From positions 124,001-188,000 of the forward strand of contig JAKSLY010000001.1 of NCBI GenBank assembly GCA_024400955.1: 64,000 nucleotides of DNA, read 5' to 3'. Every line of letters starts with the position of its first letter. Positions within the stretch are counted from its first letter, which is position 1. Below the pieces are notes generated by a model. The model was not told where the DNA came from and ran no database searches. It saw only the letters and a program-made list of their open reading frames with translations. This DNA comes from Treponema sp. Its GTDB lineage: Bacteria; Spirochaetota; Spirochaetia; Treponematales; Treponemataceae. This document shows positions 39,136 through 49,092 of the stretch, piece by piece. The position numbers were made by a program, and so were the translations under genes.

Positions 39136-41868
39136 ACAGTTTTTAAATTTCTTTCCACTGCCGCATGGACATGGGTCGTTTCTTCCGACTTTTGGGGCGG
39201 TTCTTACCAAAGTTCCGCTCTGGCCGGATCTTGCTGACTTCATGGCGCTGTTGTCGGCTGCCTGCCTTGACTGGTTTGCATTGAATGCAGAATCTGCTTC
39301 CTCATGCTTTGCCGTCATCTGCTGCTGTGGCTGTGGGCGAGGGGTTGGAGTCCCTGTGATTCTGATCTGAACCTTGAATACCCTGCCTGTAACTGCATCG
39401 CGGATTTCTCCAAGCATGTTGTCAAATGCATCAAATCCGTCGTTCTTGTATTCAGTGAGAGGGTTCTTCTGGCCGTATCCGCGCAGGTGTACAGCTTCCC
39501 TAAGTCCATCAAGGAATTCAAGCTGGTCAAGCCACTTCTTGTCGATCATCTGGATGTACTGGTACCTGATGAACATGTTGAAGTTTGCCTTTCCTATAAG
39601 CATTTCCTTCTGGGTGATGTCATCCTTGAGTATTGCAGAAACGCCTTCCTTTGTAAGCCTGTCGTATTCAACTGTCTGGCCAAAGGTTTCGCGAATCTTG
39701 TCCTGAAGCGCGCTCTTTGAATTTCCCTTGCTCTTTGAGAATTCTGCAAAAATGTCTTCCACTGTAAGAAGGGCATTGTTGAGAACCCTTGAACTCAGGT
39801 TATCATCTTCAAGGATTTCATCCCTCTGGTCATAGATGAATTTTCTCTGCTGGTTAAGTACGTCATCATAGTCAAGAAGGTTCTTTCTTATTTCAAAGTT
39901 GCGTTCCTCAACCTTTTTCTGTGCCCTTTCAATGGACTTGTTGAGCATAGGGTGGTTGATTGGGTCTCCAGGCTGCATTCCGATTCTTGTCATGATGGCC
40001 TTCATCTTTTCTCCACCGAAAAGCCTCATGAGGTCATCATCCATGGAAATGTAGAACTTGGAACGTCCCGGGTCTCCCTGGCGTCCTGAGCGTCCGCGCA
40101 GCTGGTTGTCGATACGGCGGCTTTCGTGGCGTTCAGAACCGATTACATAAAGACCACCAAGGGCCTTTACTTCCTCGCAGTTCTTCTTCCACTGTTCCTT
40201 TTCGATTGCAAGGGCTGCCTCGTACTGTTCCTGGGTTGCTTCAGTGCCTGCACGCTTTCTTGCACGCATTTCCGGACTGCCGCCAAGCTTAATGTCCGTA
40301 CCGCGACCTGCCATGTTGGTTGCAACTGTTACTGCACCCTTGGCACCTGCTTCTGCAACGATTGTTGCTTCGCGGGCATGGTTCTTTGCGTTAAGCACTT
40401 CGTGGCGGATTCCCTTTTTTGTAAGAATTGCGCTAAGGTGCTCCGATTTTTCTACGGAAACCGTACCGATGAGGACAGGCTGTCCCTTTTCATGGGCAAT
40501 CTTTACTTCATTGGCAATGGCATTCCACTTGTCTGCTTCGTTAAGGTAAACTTCGTCGTCTTCATCCTTTCTTGCAACAGGTCTGTTTGTAGGAATTGCA
40601 ACAACGTCAAGCTCATAGATCTTTGCAAATTCAACAGCTTCTGTCTGTGCAGTACCGGTCATGCCGGAAAGCTTGTCGTACATGCGGAAGAAATTCTGGA
40701 ATGTAATTGTGGCAAGGGTGCGGCTCTTCTGGGCAATCCTAAGGTGTTCCTTTGCCTCAATGGCCTGGTGGAGACCGTCACCGTAGCGGCGGCCTTCGAG
40801 GATGCGTCCCGTAAATTCATCTACAATCTGAACCTGTCCTTCCTTAACCACGTAATCAACATCAGGGTGGTAGAGGGTATGGGCACGGAGACACTGGGTG
40901 AAGTAGTGGACGTATTCAAAGTTCTGCTCGTCAAAAACCGTTGTTCCAGCTTCGATGAGGCGGTTCTTGAGAAGAATGTCGTTAATCTTGTTCATACCCT
41001 TGTCGGTGAAGGAAACGCGGCGGCTTTTTTCATCCAGCTTATAGTCTCCCTTGAGGGCTGCACGCTGTTCAGGAAGCATGTCAACTTCATCCGGGTAATC
41101 GTTGGTCTTGGGATCCTTTTCGACTTCTTCAAACATGTCGGCATATTTGTCAACTTCGTGGTACTTGAATGTGTCGTCTTCTCCCTGGCCCGAAATGATC
41201 AGAGGAGTTCTTGCTTCATCAATGAGGATGGAGTCAATTTCGTCGACGATACAGAAGTTGAATCCGCGCTGAACCTTCTGGGACATTTCAATCTGCATGT
41301 TGTCGCGCAGGTAATCGAATCCGAATTCATTGTTTGTTCCGTATGTAAGGTCGCAGTCATAGGCTGCCTTTCTTTCCTCGTTGGACATTCCGTTGAGGAT
41401 GCATCCAACGCTCTGGCCGAGGAACTTGTAGACTCTTCCCATCCACTTGCTGTCGCGTTCTGCAAGGTAGTCGTTTACCGTTACGATGTGAACGCCTTTT
41501 CCTGAAAGGGAATTGAGGTATGCTGCACAAACGCACATGAGGGTCTTACCTTCACCAGTCTTCATTTCCGTGATTCTTCCGGAATTGAGGACCAGGGAAC
41601 CCATGAGCTGGCACTTGTATGCACGTTCACCAAGTACGCGTTTTGCTGCTTCCCTTGCAAGGGCAAAGGCATCTACAAGTATGTCGTCAAGGGTTTCACC
41701 CTTTGCAAGGCGGTCCTTGAGGAGTTTTGTCTGTTCAGGAAACTGCTGGTCTGTGAATGACTGAGCCCAGCTTTCTCTTTTTTCTATTTCTTCTACTACA
41801 GGCACCAGTGCTTTAACTGCACGATCATTTGCCGAACCAAATACTAATGTCAAAAACTTATCAAACAT
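39118..41868 (-). CDS. secA: Preprotein translocase ATPase SecA
   Basis: The 916-residue protein has Walker [10 protein letters not shown], the [19 protein letters not shown] segment, the helicase motifs ([50 protein letters not shown]) and a C-terminal SEC-C zinc motif ([16 protein letters not shown]). It drives export through SecYEG. The start at 41868 begins the conserved N terminus ([19 protein letters not shown]). TTGTAT-17-TATATT ends 7 nt upstream and no Shine-Dalgarno site is present, so the message is probably leaderless. The gene's 3' end is duplicated downstream. Confidence 0.97.
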   Translation of the reverse strand: MFDKFLTLVFGSANDRAVKALVPVVEEIEKRESWAQSFTDQQFPEQTKLLKDRLAKGETLDDILVDAFALAREAAKRVLGERAYKCQLMGSLVLNSGRITEMKTGEGKTLMCVCAAYLNSLSGKGVHIVTVNDYLAERDSKWMGRVYKFLGQSVGCILNGMSNEERKAAYDCDLTYGTNNEFGFDYLRDNMQIEMSQKVQRGFNFCIVDEIDSILIDEARTPLIISGQGEDDTFKYHEVDKYADMFEEVEKDPKTNDYPDEVDMLPEQRAALKGDYKLDEKSRRVSFTDKGMNKINDILLKNRLIEAGTTVFDEQNFEYVHYFTQCLRAHTLYHPDVDYVVKEGQVQIVDEFTGRILEGRRYGDGLHQAIEAKEHLRIAQKSRTLATITFQNFFRMYDKLSGMTGTAQTEAVEFAKIYELDVVAIPTNRPVARKDEDDEVYLNEADKWNAIANEVKIAHEKGQPVLIGTVSVEKSEHLSAILTKKGIRHEVLNAKNHAREATIVAEAGAKGAVTVATNMAGRGTDIKLGGSPEMRARKRAGTEATQEQYEAALAIEKEQWKKNCEEVKALGGLYVIGSERHESRRIDNQLRGRSGRQGDPGRSKFYISMDDDLMRLFGGEKMKAIMTRIGMQPGDPINHPMLNKSIERAQKKVEERNFEIRKNLLDYDDVLNQQRKFIYDQRDEILEDDNLSSRVLNNALLTVEDIFAEFSKSKGNSKSALQDKIRETFGQTVEYDRLTKEGVSAILKDDITQKEMLIGKANFNMFIRYQYIQMIDKKWLDQLEFLDGLREAVHLRGYGQKNPLTEYKNDGFDAFDNMLGEIRDAVTGRVFKVQIRITGTPTPRPQPQQQMTAKHEEADSAFNANQSRQAADNSAMKSARSGQSGTLVRTAPKVGRNDPCPCGSGKKFKNCHGRNE

Positions 41869-41875
41869 ACAGAGA

Positions 41876-41904
41876 AATATACAATATATAGAAAAATTAT
41901 ACAA
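41876..41904 (-). promoter_or_regulatory. Promoter of secA, probably giving a leaderless mRNA
   Basis: On the minus strand TTGTAT (41899-41904), 17 nt, TATATT (41876-41881), 7 nt, ATG. Confidence 0.65.
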
Positions 41905-41988
41905 CTTTTTTGGGTGTATTTTTGCCTGCTTTTAATGCCATGTCCTACAATTGCGTAAATCTTCAATTTGCAATATTCTTGATGATGT

Positions 41989-43200
41989 ATGAAAGTCATT
42001 TCAAAAATAATGGTCCTTGCCCTTGTGTGCATTTCATTTTCCTGCAACAGGAACAGGATTGTCTCTTCAATAGAAAAGGAAGATCTGTTCACCCTTGATT
42101 ACGGCAGCTTTGAAGACCAGGTTAACCTGTTCAATTTTTTCCGTGCCGGTGACATAAATACTTCCCTGTACATGCGCGACGGTTTCTTCTACATAGTCAA
42201 TGGGGAATCAAAAAAGGTCATGGAGATGAACAGCTATGGTGACCTGATTACACTGTATTACAACGAGGCCCATAATCCGTCTCCTTCTTTTGCCACAGGG
42301 GAACAGTCTGCAAGTTCCACGAGGGAAGCAAAGATTCATCCGTTCAACGAAATTTCTTCCATTGCAGTTGATTCCGAAAAGAAGCTTTACATTGTCGACC
42401 GTCTTTCACCGGAAAGGCAGGAAATCGACCAGAAGACAAAGCAGACCTTAAGCCAGATAATCCTCTGTTTTGACGAGAAGAAGAACTTCATCCATTACAT
42501 AGGTCAGCAGGGCCCTGGGGGAACTCCTTTTCCCTTCATAAAGAAAATCTACACTACGGAGAAAAACGAGCTTGTTGTCCTGTGCAATACATCCATGGGT
42601 GCCGTCGTGTACTGGTATTCTGCAGATGGGTTCCTGCTCTATACGATTCCCGTGGAGAATTCAAACATTCCAAATCCCTTTTCAGAGGAATATCCGCTTT
42701 CCTACTTTTATCTTGACAATATTGTTCCGGATCTTAAGGACAGGGTTCTTTACCTTAAGGCTGATTACTATACAAGCTATGTTGATGAATCGAGCCACGT
42801 TCAGTCTGGAATCGAATACCTTACGACCCTTGTTCATCCATTTGACGTGGAAAAAAACAGCTTTGATTTTCCGACCACCATTCCTCCATACAGCGACCAG
42901 GTTGCAGAAGGATTCTCCAAGGAGAATTATGAGATTCCCTACGACTTTCTTGGGGTGACGGAATCGGGCTGGTTCTTCTTCATGGTCAGCACCGACGAGG
43001 GATTCAGCATCCAGATGGTTCAGTCTGACGGGCAGAGGATCCTCAAGAGGCGCATTGGCCTTAACAGGGAAGAAAACCTGTATTACACCTTTAACCTTAG
43101 CCGCGAGGGAATTATTTCTGCATTGCTGGTGCAGAAGGATTGCGTGCAGATTGCCTGGTGGCGAATTGATTCTCTCATACAGGCGGTAATCAAGAATTGA
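41989..43200 (+). CDS. Lipoprotein with a beta-propeller-like domain, function unknown
   Basis: The 403-residue protein has a lipoprotein signal peptide with the lipobox ending SFSC at Cys19. The body contains repeated strand pairs with the pattern of NHL or YncE-type propellers (FFYIVNGESKKVMEMNSYGDLITLYY, then KLYIVDRLSPE, ELVVLCNTSMGAVVYWYSADGFLLYTI). The candidate promoter TTGCGT-17-TATTCT ends 9 nt before the ATG with no Shine-Dalgarno site. It is divergent from secA. Its stop overlaps the start of the next gene (ATGA), so the two are coupled. Confidence 0.75.
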   Translation: MKVISKIMVLALVCISFSCNRNRIVSSIEKEDLFTLDYGSFEDQVNLFNFFRAGDINTSLYMRDGFFYIVNGESKKVMEMNSYGDLITLYYNEAHNPSPSFATGEQSASSTREAKIHPFNEISSIAVDSEKKLYIVDRLSPERQEIDQKTKQTLSQIILCFDEKKNFIHYIGQQGPGGTPFPFIKKIYTTEKNELVVLCNTSMGAVVYWYSADGFLLYTIPVENSNIPNPFSEEYPLSYFYLDNIVPDLKDRVLYLKADYYTSYVDESSHVQSGIEYLTTLVHPFDVEKNSFDFPTTIPPYSDQVAEGFSKENYEIPYDFLGVTESGWFFFMVSTDEGFSIQMVQSDGQRILKRRIGLNREENLYYTFNLSREGIISALLVQKDCVQIAWWRIDSLIQAVIKN

Positions 43201-43760
43201 TGAAGTATTACGACGATGCTCCGATAGAAACAATGTCCGATGATGAGGACAACATGGTCTTTCATTACAAGAAGGGTAGCTTCAGGGCCCATGAATCCAA
43301 GGAAGTGCGGGACATGGCGGAAGGCAGGGTGAATGCAGCCCCTGGACTTTTCAAGTCACTTGTGAGCACTACCGGCAACAAGCTTACCTTCATAGCCATG
43401 ATAATCTGCTTTGTGGTTGTGTGCATGCTTGCCATGTTTTCCAGGGATTATTCAGATACTGCAGGTGGCGTGCGTTTTTCCGTCTCTGCATTTTCCTTTG
43501 AAGACAGGGTGTATGCAAGCCTTGAACTTAAGGCAGTGCAGGGCAAGAATGTTTATGGCGGAAATTATTCAGTCCTTCTTGAATGCATCGACAATGAAGG
43601 CAATGTCTATGATAAATACGAAACTGCCACGGCATATTCGGAAGGAATGGAAAGCCTACACTGGATATGCGGGGACTATGATTCAAGGAACATTCGCGCC
43701 ACAGTTTCATGGGCGGATGGGGAATCAAGGGTTCTTGTCTGTGGCATAACTCATAAATAG
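43200..43760 (+). CDS. Single-span membrane protein, function unknown
   Basis: The 186-residue protein has an acidic N terminus with many Asp and Glu and one transmembrane segment near residues 63-83 (LTFIAMIICFVVVCMLAMF). The C-terminal domain of about 100 residues is beta-rich and probably periplasmic (VRFSVSAFSFEDRVYASLELKAV). The ATG overlaps the stop of the upstream lipoprotein gene by 1 base, suggesting translational coupling and a shared envelope role. I do not recognise the family. Confidence 0.7.
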   Translation: MKYYDDAPIETMSDDEDNMVFHYKKGSFRAHESKEVRDMAEGRVNAAPGLFKSLVSTTGNKLTFIAMIICFVVVCMLAMFSRDYSDTAGGVRFSVSAFSFEDRVYASLELKAVQGKNVYGGNYSVLLECIDNEGNVYDKYETATAYSEGMESLHWICGDYDSRNIRATVSWADGESRVLVCGITHK

Positions 43761-43814
43761 ATGTTACAATTTACAGTATAGTAGGAAATCAATTCAGGTT
43801 AAGTGGGGTTTTAA

Positions 43815-44285
43815 ATGGCACAGTTTTATTTTTTATCGATCATGCTGAACATTCTTGCAGGTCTTATACTTGTATACGGCAAGAACTATGCGGCAGAAAT
43901 CATTTCGGACGACGATGTTTCAGTCATTGATGAAAGTGATGGCGATGATGAACTTGCAGATGAAACAGGGGCATCCCAGCTTGGGCTGGACACCTTGAGC
44001 TTCCGCCTTGTTACGGGCATACTCTGTGTTTTTGTTGCCCTCATGAAAATTCTTTCCGTTTTCCGTGGTGACATTCCGGTAATCGGAGACCTGATTCCTT
44101 CACTGGCAGGGCTTCTTGCAGGCGCTTCCATTCTCCTTGAGTACTACATCTATTCAACTCAGAATGAGCTTGTTCTTCCAGAAAACCTTCAGTCGGTATT
44201 CCTTGGAAAAAGAAAGATCATCGGCTTTGTGTGCTTTGGTGCTGCCGTTTTGCATTTCATATTCCCTCAGGTAATGTTCCTGTAA
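43815..44285 (+). CDS. Multi-span membrane protein, function unknown
   Basis: The 156-residue protein has about four hydrophobic segments (residues 5-22, 62-82, 85-112 and 135-154). An Asp/Glu-rich loop lies between the first two (ISDDDVSVIDESDGDDELADE). GGGG lies 6 nt before the ATG. It is followed 11 nt later by the Nudix gene. A possible -10 TATAGT lies at 43777-43782. The family is not recognised. Confidence 0.7.
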   Translation: MAQFYFLSIMLNILAGLILVYGKNYAAEIISDDDVSVIDESDGDDELADETGASQLGLDTLSFRLVTGILCVFVALMKILSVFRGDIPVIGDLIPSLAGLLAGASILLEYYIYSTQNELVLPENLQSVFLGKRKIIGFVCFGAAVLHFIFPQVMFL

Positions 44286-44296
44286 GGAGGACGAAA

Positions 44297-44704
44297 ATGG
44301 CAAATGTTTCCATAGCCTGCATTGCATTGTGGAAGGACAAGGTTCTTGTTGCCCATAGGAATCCTGTTGGACAGATGGGATCCCGTTGGGAATTTCCTGG
44401 TGGAAAGGTTGAAGAGGGCGAAGATGAAAGGGAAGGACTTGTCCGTGAATTCAAGGAAGAATTTGGCGTCAAGGTAAGATGCGGCCAGCTTATTGCCCAG
44501 GATGAATTTGAGCACAACGGTCAGAAGCGTCAGCTCCATGCCTACAGGATTTTCGTTCCCCATAAGGGCCTGATTTTTAAATACAGGCTTACTGAACATA
44601 CGGAATACAAATGGGTGACCTTTGATGAAATCCATAAACTGGAATTTGTTGACAGTGACCTTAAGATTTACGACAAGGTTAGGGCTTATGCTGAAGGAAA
44701 GTAA
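44297..44704 (+). CDS. MutT-like Nudix hydrolase
   Basis: The 135-residue protein carries the full Nudix box GGKVEEGEDEREGLVREFKEEFGV (matching GX5EX7REUXEEXGU), with the acidic residues that bind magnesium. The closest general type is MutT/NUDT1-like 8-oxo-dGTP diphosphatase, which sanitises the nucleotide pool. The ATG at 44297 has a perfect AAGGAGG 6 nt upstream. A lipoprotein gene starts 1 nt after its stop. Confidence 0.88.
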   Translation: MANVSIACIALWKDKVLVAHRNPVGQMGSRWEFPGGKVEEGEDEREGLVREFKEEFGVKVRCGQLIAQDEFEHNGQKRQLHAYRIFVPHKGLIFKYRLTEHTEYKWVTFDEIHKLEFVDSDLKIYDKVRAYAEGK

Positions 44705-44705
44705 A

Positions 44706-45113
44706 ATGAAAAAAGCCGTAGTTTTATTTCTTGCAGCAATGGTGCTCTGCCTTTCTTCATGCGGAAAGAAACGAACCTTTACCCTTGAATCTGAGGATTT
44801 TAAGTCCATTACCCCAGACCAGGAATGGGCTCTTGTAACTTCAACCTATGCAGCCTTTCTTGAAGAATGCAATTATACTTCTGCCGTTACTGGCCATGCA
44901 AGGCGCGGCGACATTTTTCCAGTTACGGGAAAGGAATTTGTCAAGGTGATTCCAGTTGATGAAAACGGAGACATTATCCGCAGGGGCAGGAATTCTTCCA
45001 TTGATGAATTTGAAGTCTGGTATAAATTTGAACAGGGATGCCTGAGCGGTGCAAACCTTCTGATCTTTGATACAAAGTTCAAGGCTCAGAAGGCTGCATT
45101 TAGTCAGGAATGA
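44706..45113 (+). CDS. Small lipoprotein, function unknown
   Basis: The 135-residue product has a lipoprotein signal peptide with lipobox CLSSC (Cys19). The small mature domain contains the conserved-looking ITPDQEWALVTSTYAAFLEE and WYKFEQGCLSGANLLIFD. AAGGAAA lies before the ATG. It follows the Nudix gene directly. It overlaps the convergent hisS gene tail to tail by 10 bp (45104-45113). The family is not recognised. Confidence 0.75.
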   Translation: MKKAVVLFLAAMVLCLSSCGKKRTFTLESEDFKSITPDQEWALVTSTYAAFLEECNYTSAVTGHARRGDIFPVTGKEFVKVIPVDENGDIIRRGRNSSIDEFEVWYKFEQGCLSGANLLIFDTKFKAQKAAFSQE

Positions 45114-46402
45114 ATTTTTGCTGCAGCTTCTTCTACAGAAATGTCTGCAAACTGTTCGCGTGTCTTAAGGTTCTTGAGGGTGAGCTTTCCTGAAGCTGCC
45201 TGATCCCTGCTGATGAGGATTCCCCAAGGCATTCCCTTCTTTTCCGTGACAGTGTACTGCTTGTTCATTTTTACGCAGTCAGGGAACACTTCAACTGCAA
45301 TTCCCTTTGCTCTCAATGCGCTTGCAACTCCCTGGTAGTGGGCAGCAAGTTCTTCATCTCCGTTAAAGATTTCTGCATCAAGGTAGCTTCCCTTTGGTTC
45401 CGTGATTCCAAGTTCGGTTAGGCCTGCGATAAGACGGTCAAGTCCGATTGATGCTCCGACTCCTGGAAGCCTGTCCTTCATGTAAAGTCCTGCAAGGTTG
45501 TCGTATCTTCCGCCTGAACAAACAGAACCGATTGATGGAAGGTCGTTGAGGAATGTCTCGTAGACAACGCCCGTGTAGTAGTCAAGACCGCGTGTAATGC
45601 TTGGGTCGAGGGTGTAGGTTCCGTCGATTCCGGCTGCCTTCATCATGGCGTAGATGTCCTTCATGCGCTTGGAGTCGGCTGCCTCTCCGCCTGCAAGGTT
45701 TTCGATGTTTGCAAGGGTTTCTTCAAAGGTTCCGCATGGCTTGATGTAGCCGAGGATTTTTTCTGCATTTGAAGCGTCACCCGTAACTTCCGTAAGTTCC
45801 TTCCTTACTTCTTCTTCGCCAACCTTTGCAAGCTTGTCCACGATGCGGAGGATGTCGTCTGACTTGTCCTTTGCACCGATTTTTTCAAGGAAGCGGTTGA
45901 AGATTCCGCGGTGGTTTACGTGAATCGTAATTTTTTCAACACCGATGGAAGCAAGGGCTGCCTTCATCAATGCAAGGACTTCAAAGTCTGCCGTTGCGCT
46001 GTCTGTTCCTACCGTGTCAAAGTCGCACTGGATGAATTCACGGTAGCGTCCTGCCTGTGGCTTTTCTCCGCGCCATACCTTTGAGATGTGGTAGCGCTTG
46101 AAAGGGAAGTAGAGTTCTTCCTTGTGCTGTGCAGTGTAGCGTGCAAAAGGAACCGTAAGGTCAAAGCGCATTGCAACGTCACGGCCGCCGTTGTCTTCAA
46201 AGCGGAACATCTGCTTTTCCGTTTCACCATTGCTCTTGCGAAGAAGAATTTCCGTGTACTCAAGAACAGGTGTATCAATTGGAACAAATCCGTATGAGCG
46301 GTATGTATGTGTAAGCTTTTCAATCAAGTCTGAACGGAGAATCTCGTCCTGCGGCAAAAAATCCCTGAAACCTTTCAAAATCTTTGGCTGAATCAAATCC
46401 AT
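45104..46402 (-). CDS. hisS: Histidyl-tRNA synthetase
   Basis: The 432-residue class II synthetase has motif 1 (LRSDLIEKLTHTYRSYGFVPIDTPVLE), motif 2 (RFEDNGGRDVAMRFDLTVPFARY), HisA-type FDTVGTDSATADFEVL and motif 3 (GGRYDNLAG, GVGASIGLDRL). A C-terminal anticodon-binding domain covers about the last 100 residues. It charges tRNA-His. AAGGA lies 7 nt before the ATG, unlike the leaderless genes nearby. It is divergent from coaX. Confidence 0.96.
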   Translation of the reverse strand: MDLIQPKILKGFRDFLPQDEILRSDLIEKLTHTYRSYGFVPIDTPVLEYTEILLRKSNGETEKQMFRFEDNGGRDVAMRFDLTVPFARYTAQHKEELYFPFKRYHISKVWRGEKPQAGRYREFIQCDFDTVGTDSATADFEVLALMKAALASIGVEKITIHVNHRGIFNRFLEKIGAKDKSDDILRIVDKLAKVGEEEVRKELTEVTGDASNAEKILGYIKPCGTFEETLANIENLAGGEAADSKRMKDIYAMMKAAGIDGTYTLDPSITRGLDYYTGVVYETFLNDLPSIGSVCSGGRYDNLAGLYMKDRLPGVGASIGLDRLIAGLTELGITEPKGSYLDAEIFNGDEELAAHYQGVASALRAKGIAVEVFPDCVKMNKQYTVTEKKGMPWGILISRDQAASGKLTLKNLKTREQFADISVEEAAAKIHS

Positions 46403-46485
46403 AAAATTGTCCTTATTTTCTTTATGTTGATTTTATAGTAGACTTATTTTATCGAATAACTTTATTTATGGGAATATAAACGGAT

Positions 46486-47283
46486 ATGCTTTTTGCAGTT
46501 GACATTGGAAATACAAACGTTGTAATTGCCGTATTTGACGGCGAAACCATCATCAAGCAGTGGCGTGTGTCTTCGGATTCAAAGAGAACCGGTGATGAAT
46601 ATACGTCCATGATTCTGACCTTGTGCCGTGATGCGGAAATTGACGTTTCTCTCTTTGACAAGGGAATCATAAGTTCCGTAGTGCCTGCCCTCATTGGTCC
46701 TTTTGTAATCGTCTGCCAGAACATCATCAAGAGGCATCCCTATGTAATCAGGACAAGCCTTGCTGCCGAGGATTCAATTCTTCCGGTTCATCTTTCTTCA
46801 AATTCCACAAGGGAACTTGGAACCGACCTTTTGTGCAATGCCGTTGCAGCATGGCATCACTTTGGAACTGCAAATATAGTCGTTGACTTTGGAACTGCAT
46901 TGACCCTTACGGCAACTGATTCAAAGGGAACGATTCTTGGCGGAACCATCAGTCCAGGGCTTGGAACTGCAGTCAAGGCACTTGCCATGAACACTGCCCA
47001 GCTTCCCTTTGTTCCCCTTGAGGCACCCAGAATGGCCATTGGGCCTACAACAAAATCTGCAATTCAGTCTGGGATAGTTTTGGGTTACAAGGGTCTTGTT
47101 GAATCCTTGGTTAATCAGGTGAAGCAGGATATCTGCACCCTTTCCGGAGACAATCCGGAGGACATAAAGGTCATTGCAACAGGTGGACTTAATTCAGTGT
47201 TGAAGCCAATTACCGACTGCTTTACCGTGGTGGACAAGGATCTTACGGTAAAGGGACTTAAACTTATTGCAGATCTTGTTTAA
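46486..47283 (+). CDS. coaX: Type III pantothenate kinase
   Basis: The 265-residue protein has the CoaX motifs DIGNTNVVIAVFDG (residues 6-19, phosphate-binding), RELGTDLLCNAVAAWH and VVDFGTALTLTA with the catalytic Asp, and GGTISPGLGTAVKAL. It phosphorylates pantothenate, the first step of CoA synthesis. With coaD in the same window two steps of the path are covered. TATAAA (46475-46480) ends 5 nt before the ATG and no clear Shine-Dalgarno site is seen, so it may also be leaderless. It is divergent from hisS. Confidence 0.94.
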   Translation: MLFAVDIGNTNVVIAVFDGETIIKQWRVSSDSKRTGDEYTSMILTLCRDAEIDVSLFDKGIISSVVPALIGPFVIVCQNIIKRHPYVIRTSLAAEDSILPVHLSSNSTRELGTDLLCNAVAAWHHFGTANIVVDFGTALTLTATDSKGTILGGTISPGLGTAVKALAMNTAQLPFVPLEAPRMAIGPTTKSAIQSGIVLGYKGLVESLVNQVKQDICTLSGDNPEDIKVIATGGLNSVLKPITDCFTVVDKDLTVKGLKLIADLV

Positions 47284-47322
47284 AATTTTATAGGAACGTG
47301 ATTTGATTTGGGGGAATGATCT

Positions 47323-48981
47323 ATGAAAAGAAAAATGAGACTTTCATTTATTTTTCTGGCTGTTTTTGGAATCTTGTTTTCTTCATGCAGCTGGTTTAAT
47401 TCTGGTCATGATGACGATGATGATATCGTGGTTCCACAGGACGATCCAAATGAAGATGTTGATACGACTGACATGGGAGCAGTATATAAGGTTTCTGAAG
47501 CTGAATATTTTAAGAATGGCAGGAAAACTTCAGATTGGCTTATAGTGGACTATTGTGCTGCTGACAATTCCCTGGATTATGCCGTTAATGGATACAACTG
47601 TTTTACTGACCTTAATGAAATGGAATATGGTCTTTTTTATATACGTAATGCTGATGCAAGTCCTAGGGACGGTTATTCAAGTGTAAGAACTGTTGTCCTT
47701 TGGGACGGAGTGAAGGTTTCTTCTGATTATACCGGCAATAAGGATCACGGCAGGTCCAGGATTCTTGAGCTTGGAGCTGATACTGATACTTCTGCCCTTG
47801 GTAAAGATACAGCTGAGATTACGGGTGTAGGTTTTATTGATTCTGCTGGTGGCGAAGTTGACATGACAGATTATAAAACCTTAAAGAATTTTATTTCCTG
47901 GGTCAATGAACATTATTCTGCGGAAAAGGTGCTTCTTGTTGTAGAAGGTCATGGTGCAGGAGCCGGTGGAGTTTCGTCATATCTTAAAAAAGACGGCCGC
48001 TCCATGCTTCCTGATGAAACTTCTGCGGTTAAATCTGGTGTAATGTCTTCAAGGGAATTTGCCACTGCCTTATCTGACTGCGGATATGGAAGCGGAAAAA
48101 AATTTGAGATGATTTTTTTTGATCTTTGCCTTGGATCATGTTTTGAAGATGCCTATGAATTCAGGAATTTTGCAAACTACATGGTTGCATCTCCCAACTC
48201 AACACCTGGTGCCGGCATGCCATATCATTTGATTATTCCGGCATTTACAAAAAATGTTTCTACTGTTGATCTTGGAAAATCTTTTGTAAGCAACTTTGCA
48301 AAGTATTATAGGGGATATGAGTGGAGTAGGGTTGCCATTCCAATGGCGAGATATGTGGTACAATTTACGCCAACAGAGCAGGCAGAATACTATAACTGGT
48401 ATACTGGAGAAGTGATTCCGACCTTGACCTTTATTGACTTGTCTAAGGTTTCTGCATGTGCTGATGCCATCGATAGTCTTGGAAATTCATTAAAGGATAG
48501 TAAGGATGATTTTATGCTTTCTTATCTCTATGCTGAGCTGGCATCTGGAAAGGAACTTGATTATTATTGTCCCAAGAATTCAAGGATTTTCTATTATGGA
48601 ACTTTCGGGTATCTTTTTGATATTGGATATTTTGCAAACCGCATTTCCCAGTCTCCTAAAGCCACTGGCGAGCAGAAGGCAAAAGCTGATGCCGTGATGT
48701 CATCCCTTTCTTCCATGATTGTTGCTTCATGGCGCGACAGCCTTTATTACAACGGAACAGTTCAGCCTGTTTCAAACGTTTTTGATGGAACTAAGGTTCT
48801 TATTGAATGCCAGAACTTTTACGATGCAATTGGATTAAACTATCTTGGCATGACCATTTATGGTGGTTATAAATCAAGATACATGATATGTGCACCAGGC
48901 TCTGATTACTATACTGAACTTGAATTCGGCAAGCGCCCAGACGGATGGGCCCAGATGCTTAAGAAGTGGTACGGGAATTAA
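47323..48981 (+). CDS. Clostripain-like (peptidase C11) lipoprotein
   Basis: The 552-residue protein has a lipoprotein signal peptide with lipobox FSSC (Cys22), then a run of Asp residues. A caspase-like cysteine protease domain of family C11 follows: His210 in VVEGHGAGAGG and Cys269 in FFDLCLGSC match the catalytic dyad. The family cuts after basic residues. Surface anchoring suggests action on host or dietary protein, or processing of envelope proteins. GGGGGAA precedes the ATG. It is followed by a strong terminator and lies 39 nt after coaX, possibly sharing its transcript. Confidence 0.85.
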   Translation: MKRKMRLSFIFLAVFGILFSSCSWFNSGHDDDDDIVVPQDDPNEDVDTTDMGAVYKVSEAEYFKNGRKTSDWLIVDYCAADNSLDYAVNGYNCFTDLNEMEYGLFYIRNADASPRDGYSSVRTVVLWDGVKVSSDYTGNKDHGRSRILELGADTDTSALGKDTAEITGVGFIDSAGGEVDMTDYKTLKNFISWVNEHYSAEKVLLVVEGHGAGAGGVSSYLKKDGRSMLPDETSAVKSGVMSSREFATALSDCGYGSGKKFEMIFFDLCLGSCFEDAYEFRNFANYMVASPNSTPGAGMPYHLIIPAFTKNVSTVDLGKSFVSNFAKYYRGYEWSRVAIPMARYVVQFTPTEQAEYYNWYTGEVIPTLTFIDLSKVSACADAIDSLGNSLKDSKDDFMLSYLYAELASGKELDYYCPKNSRIFYYGTFGYLFDIGYFANRISQSPKATGEQKAKADAVMSSLSSMIVASWRDSLYYNGTVQPVSNVFDGTKVLIECQNFYDAIGLNYLGMTIYGGYKSRYMICAPGSDYYTELEFGKRPDGWAQMLKKWYGN

Positions 48982-49033
48982 CTTTTAATGCGGATCCAGT
49001 TTTTCTTTGATTAGAATTTTTTTTGACATGGTG

Positions 49034-49092
49034 AATGCCGGAATGGTTTGAATTGCGCTTCAATTGGTTTCCATTCCGGCATTATTTATTTT
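49034..49092 (+). terminator. Intrinsic terminator after the clostripain-like gene
   Basis: A 13-bp perfect stem, AATGCCGGAATGG (49034-49046) with CCATTCCGGCATT (49071-49083), is extended by an inner AATTG/CAATT pairing. It is followed by ATTTATTTT. Confidence 0.88.

Noticed and set aside
38973..39158. 61-codon minus-strand frame after secA with two similar MEETNN segments
   Set aside because: It simply reads through the duplicated secA end in another frame.
40126..41505. Long (459-codon) Cys/Val-rich open frame opposite secA
   Set aside because: It is antisense to clear SecA coding sequence, lacks a ribosome site, and arises from the codon use of secA.
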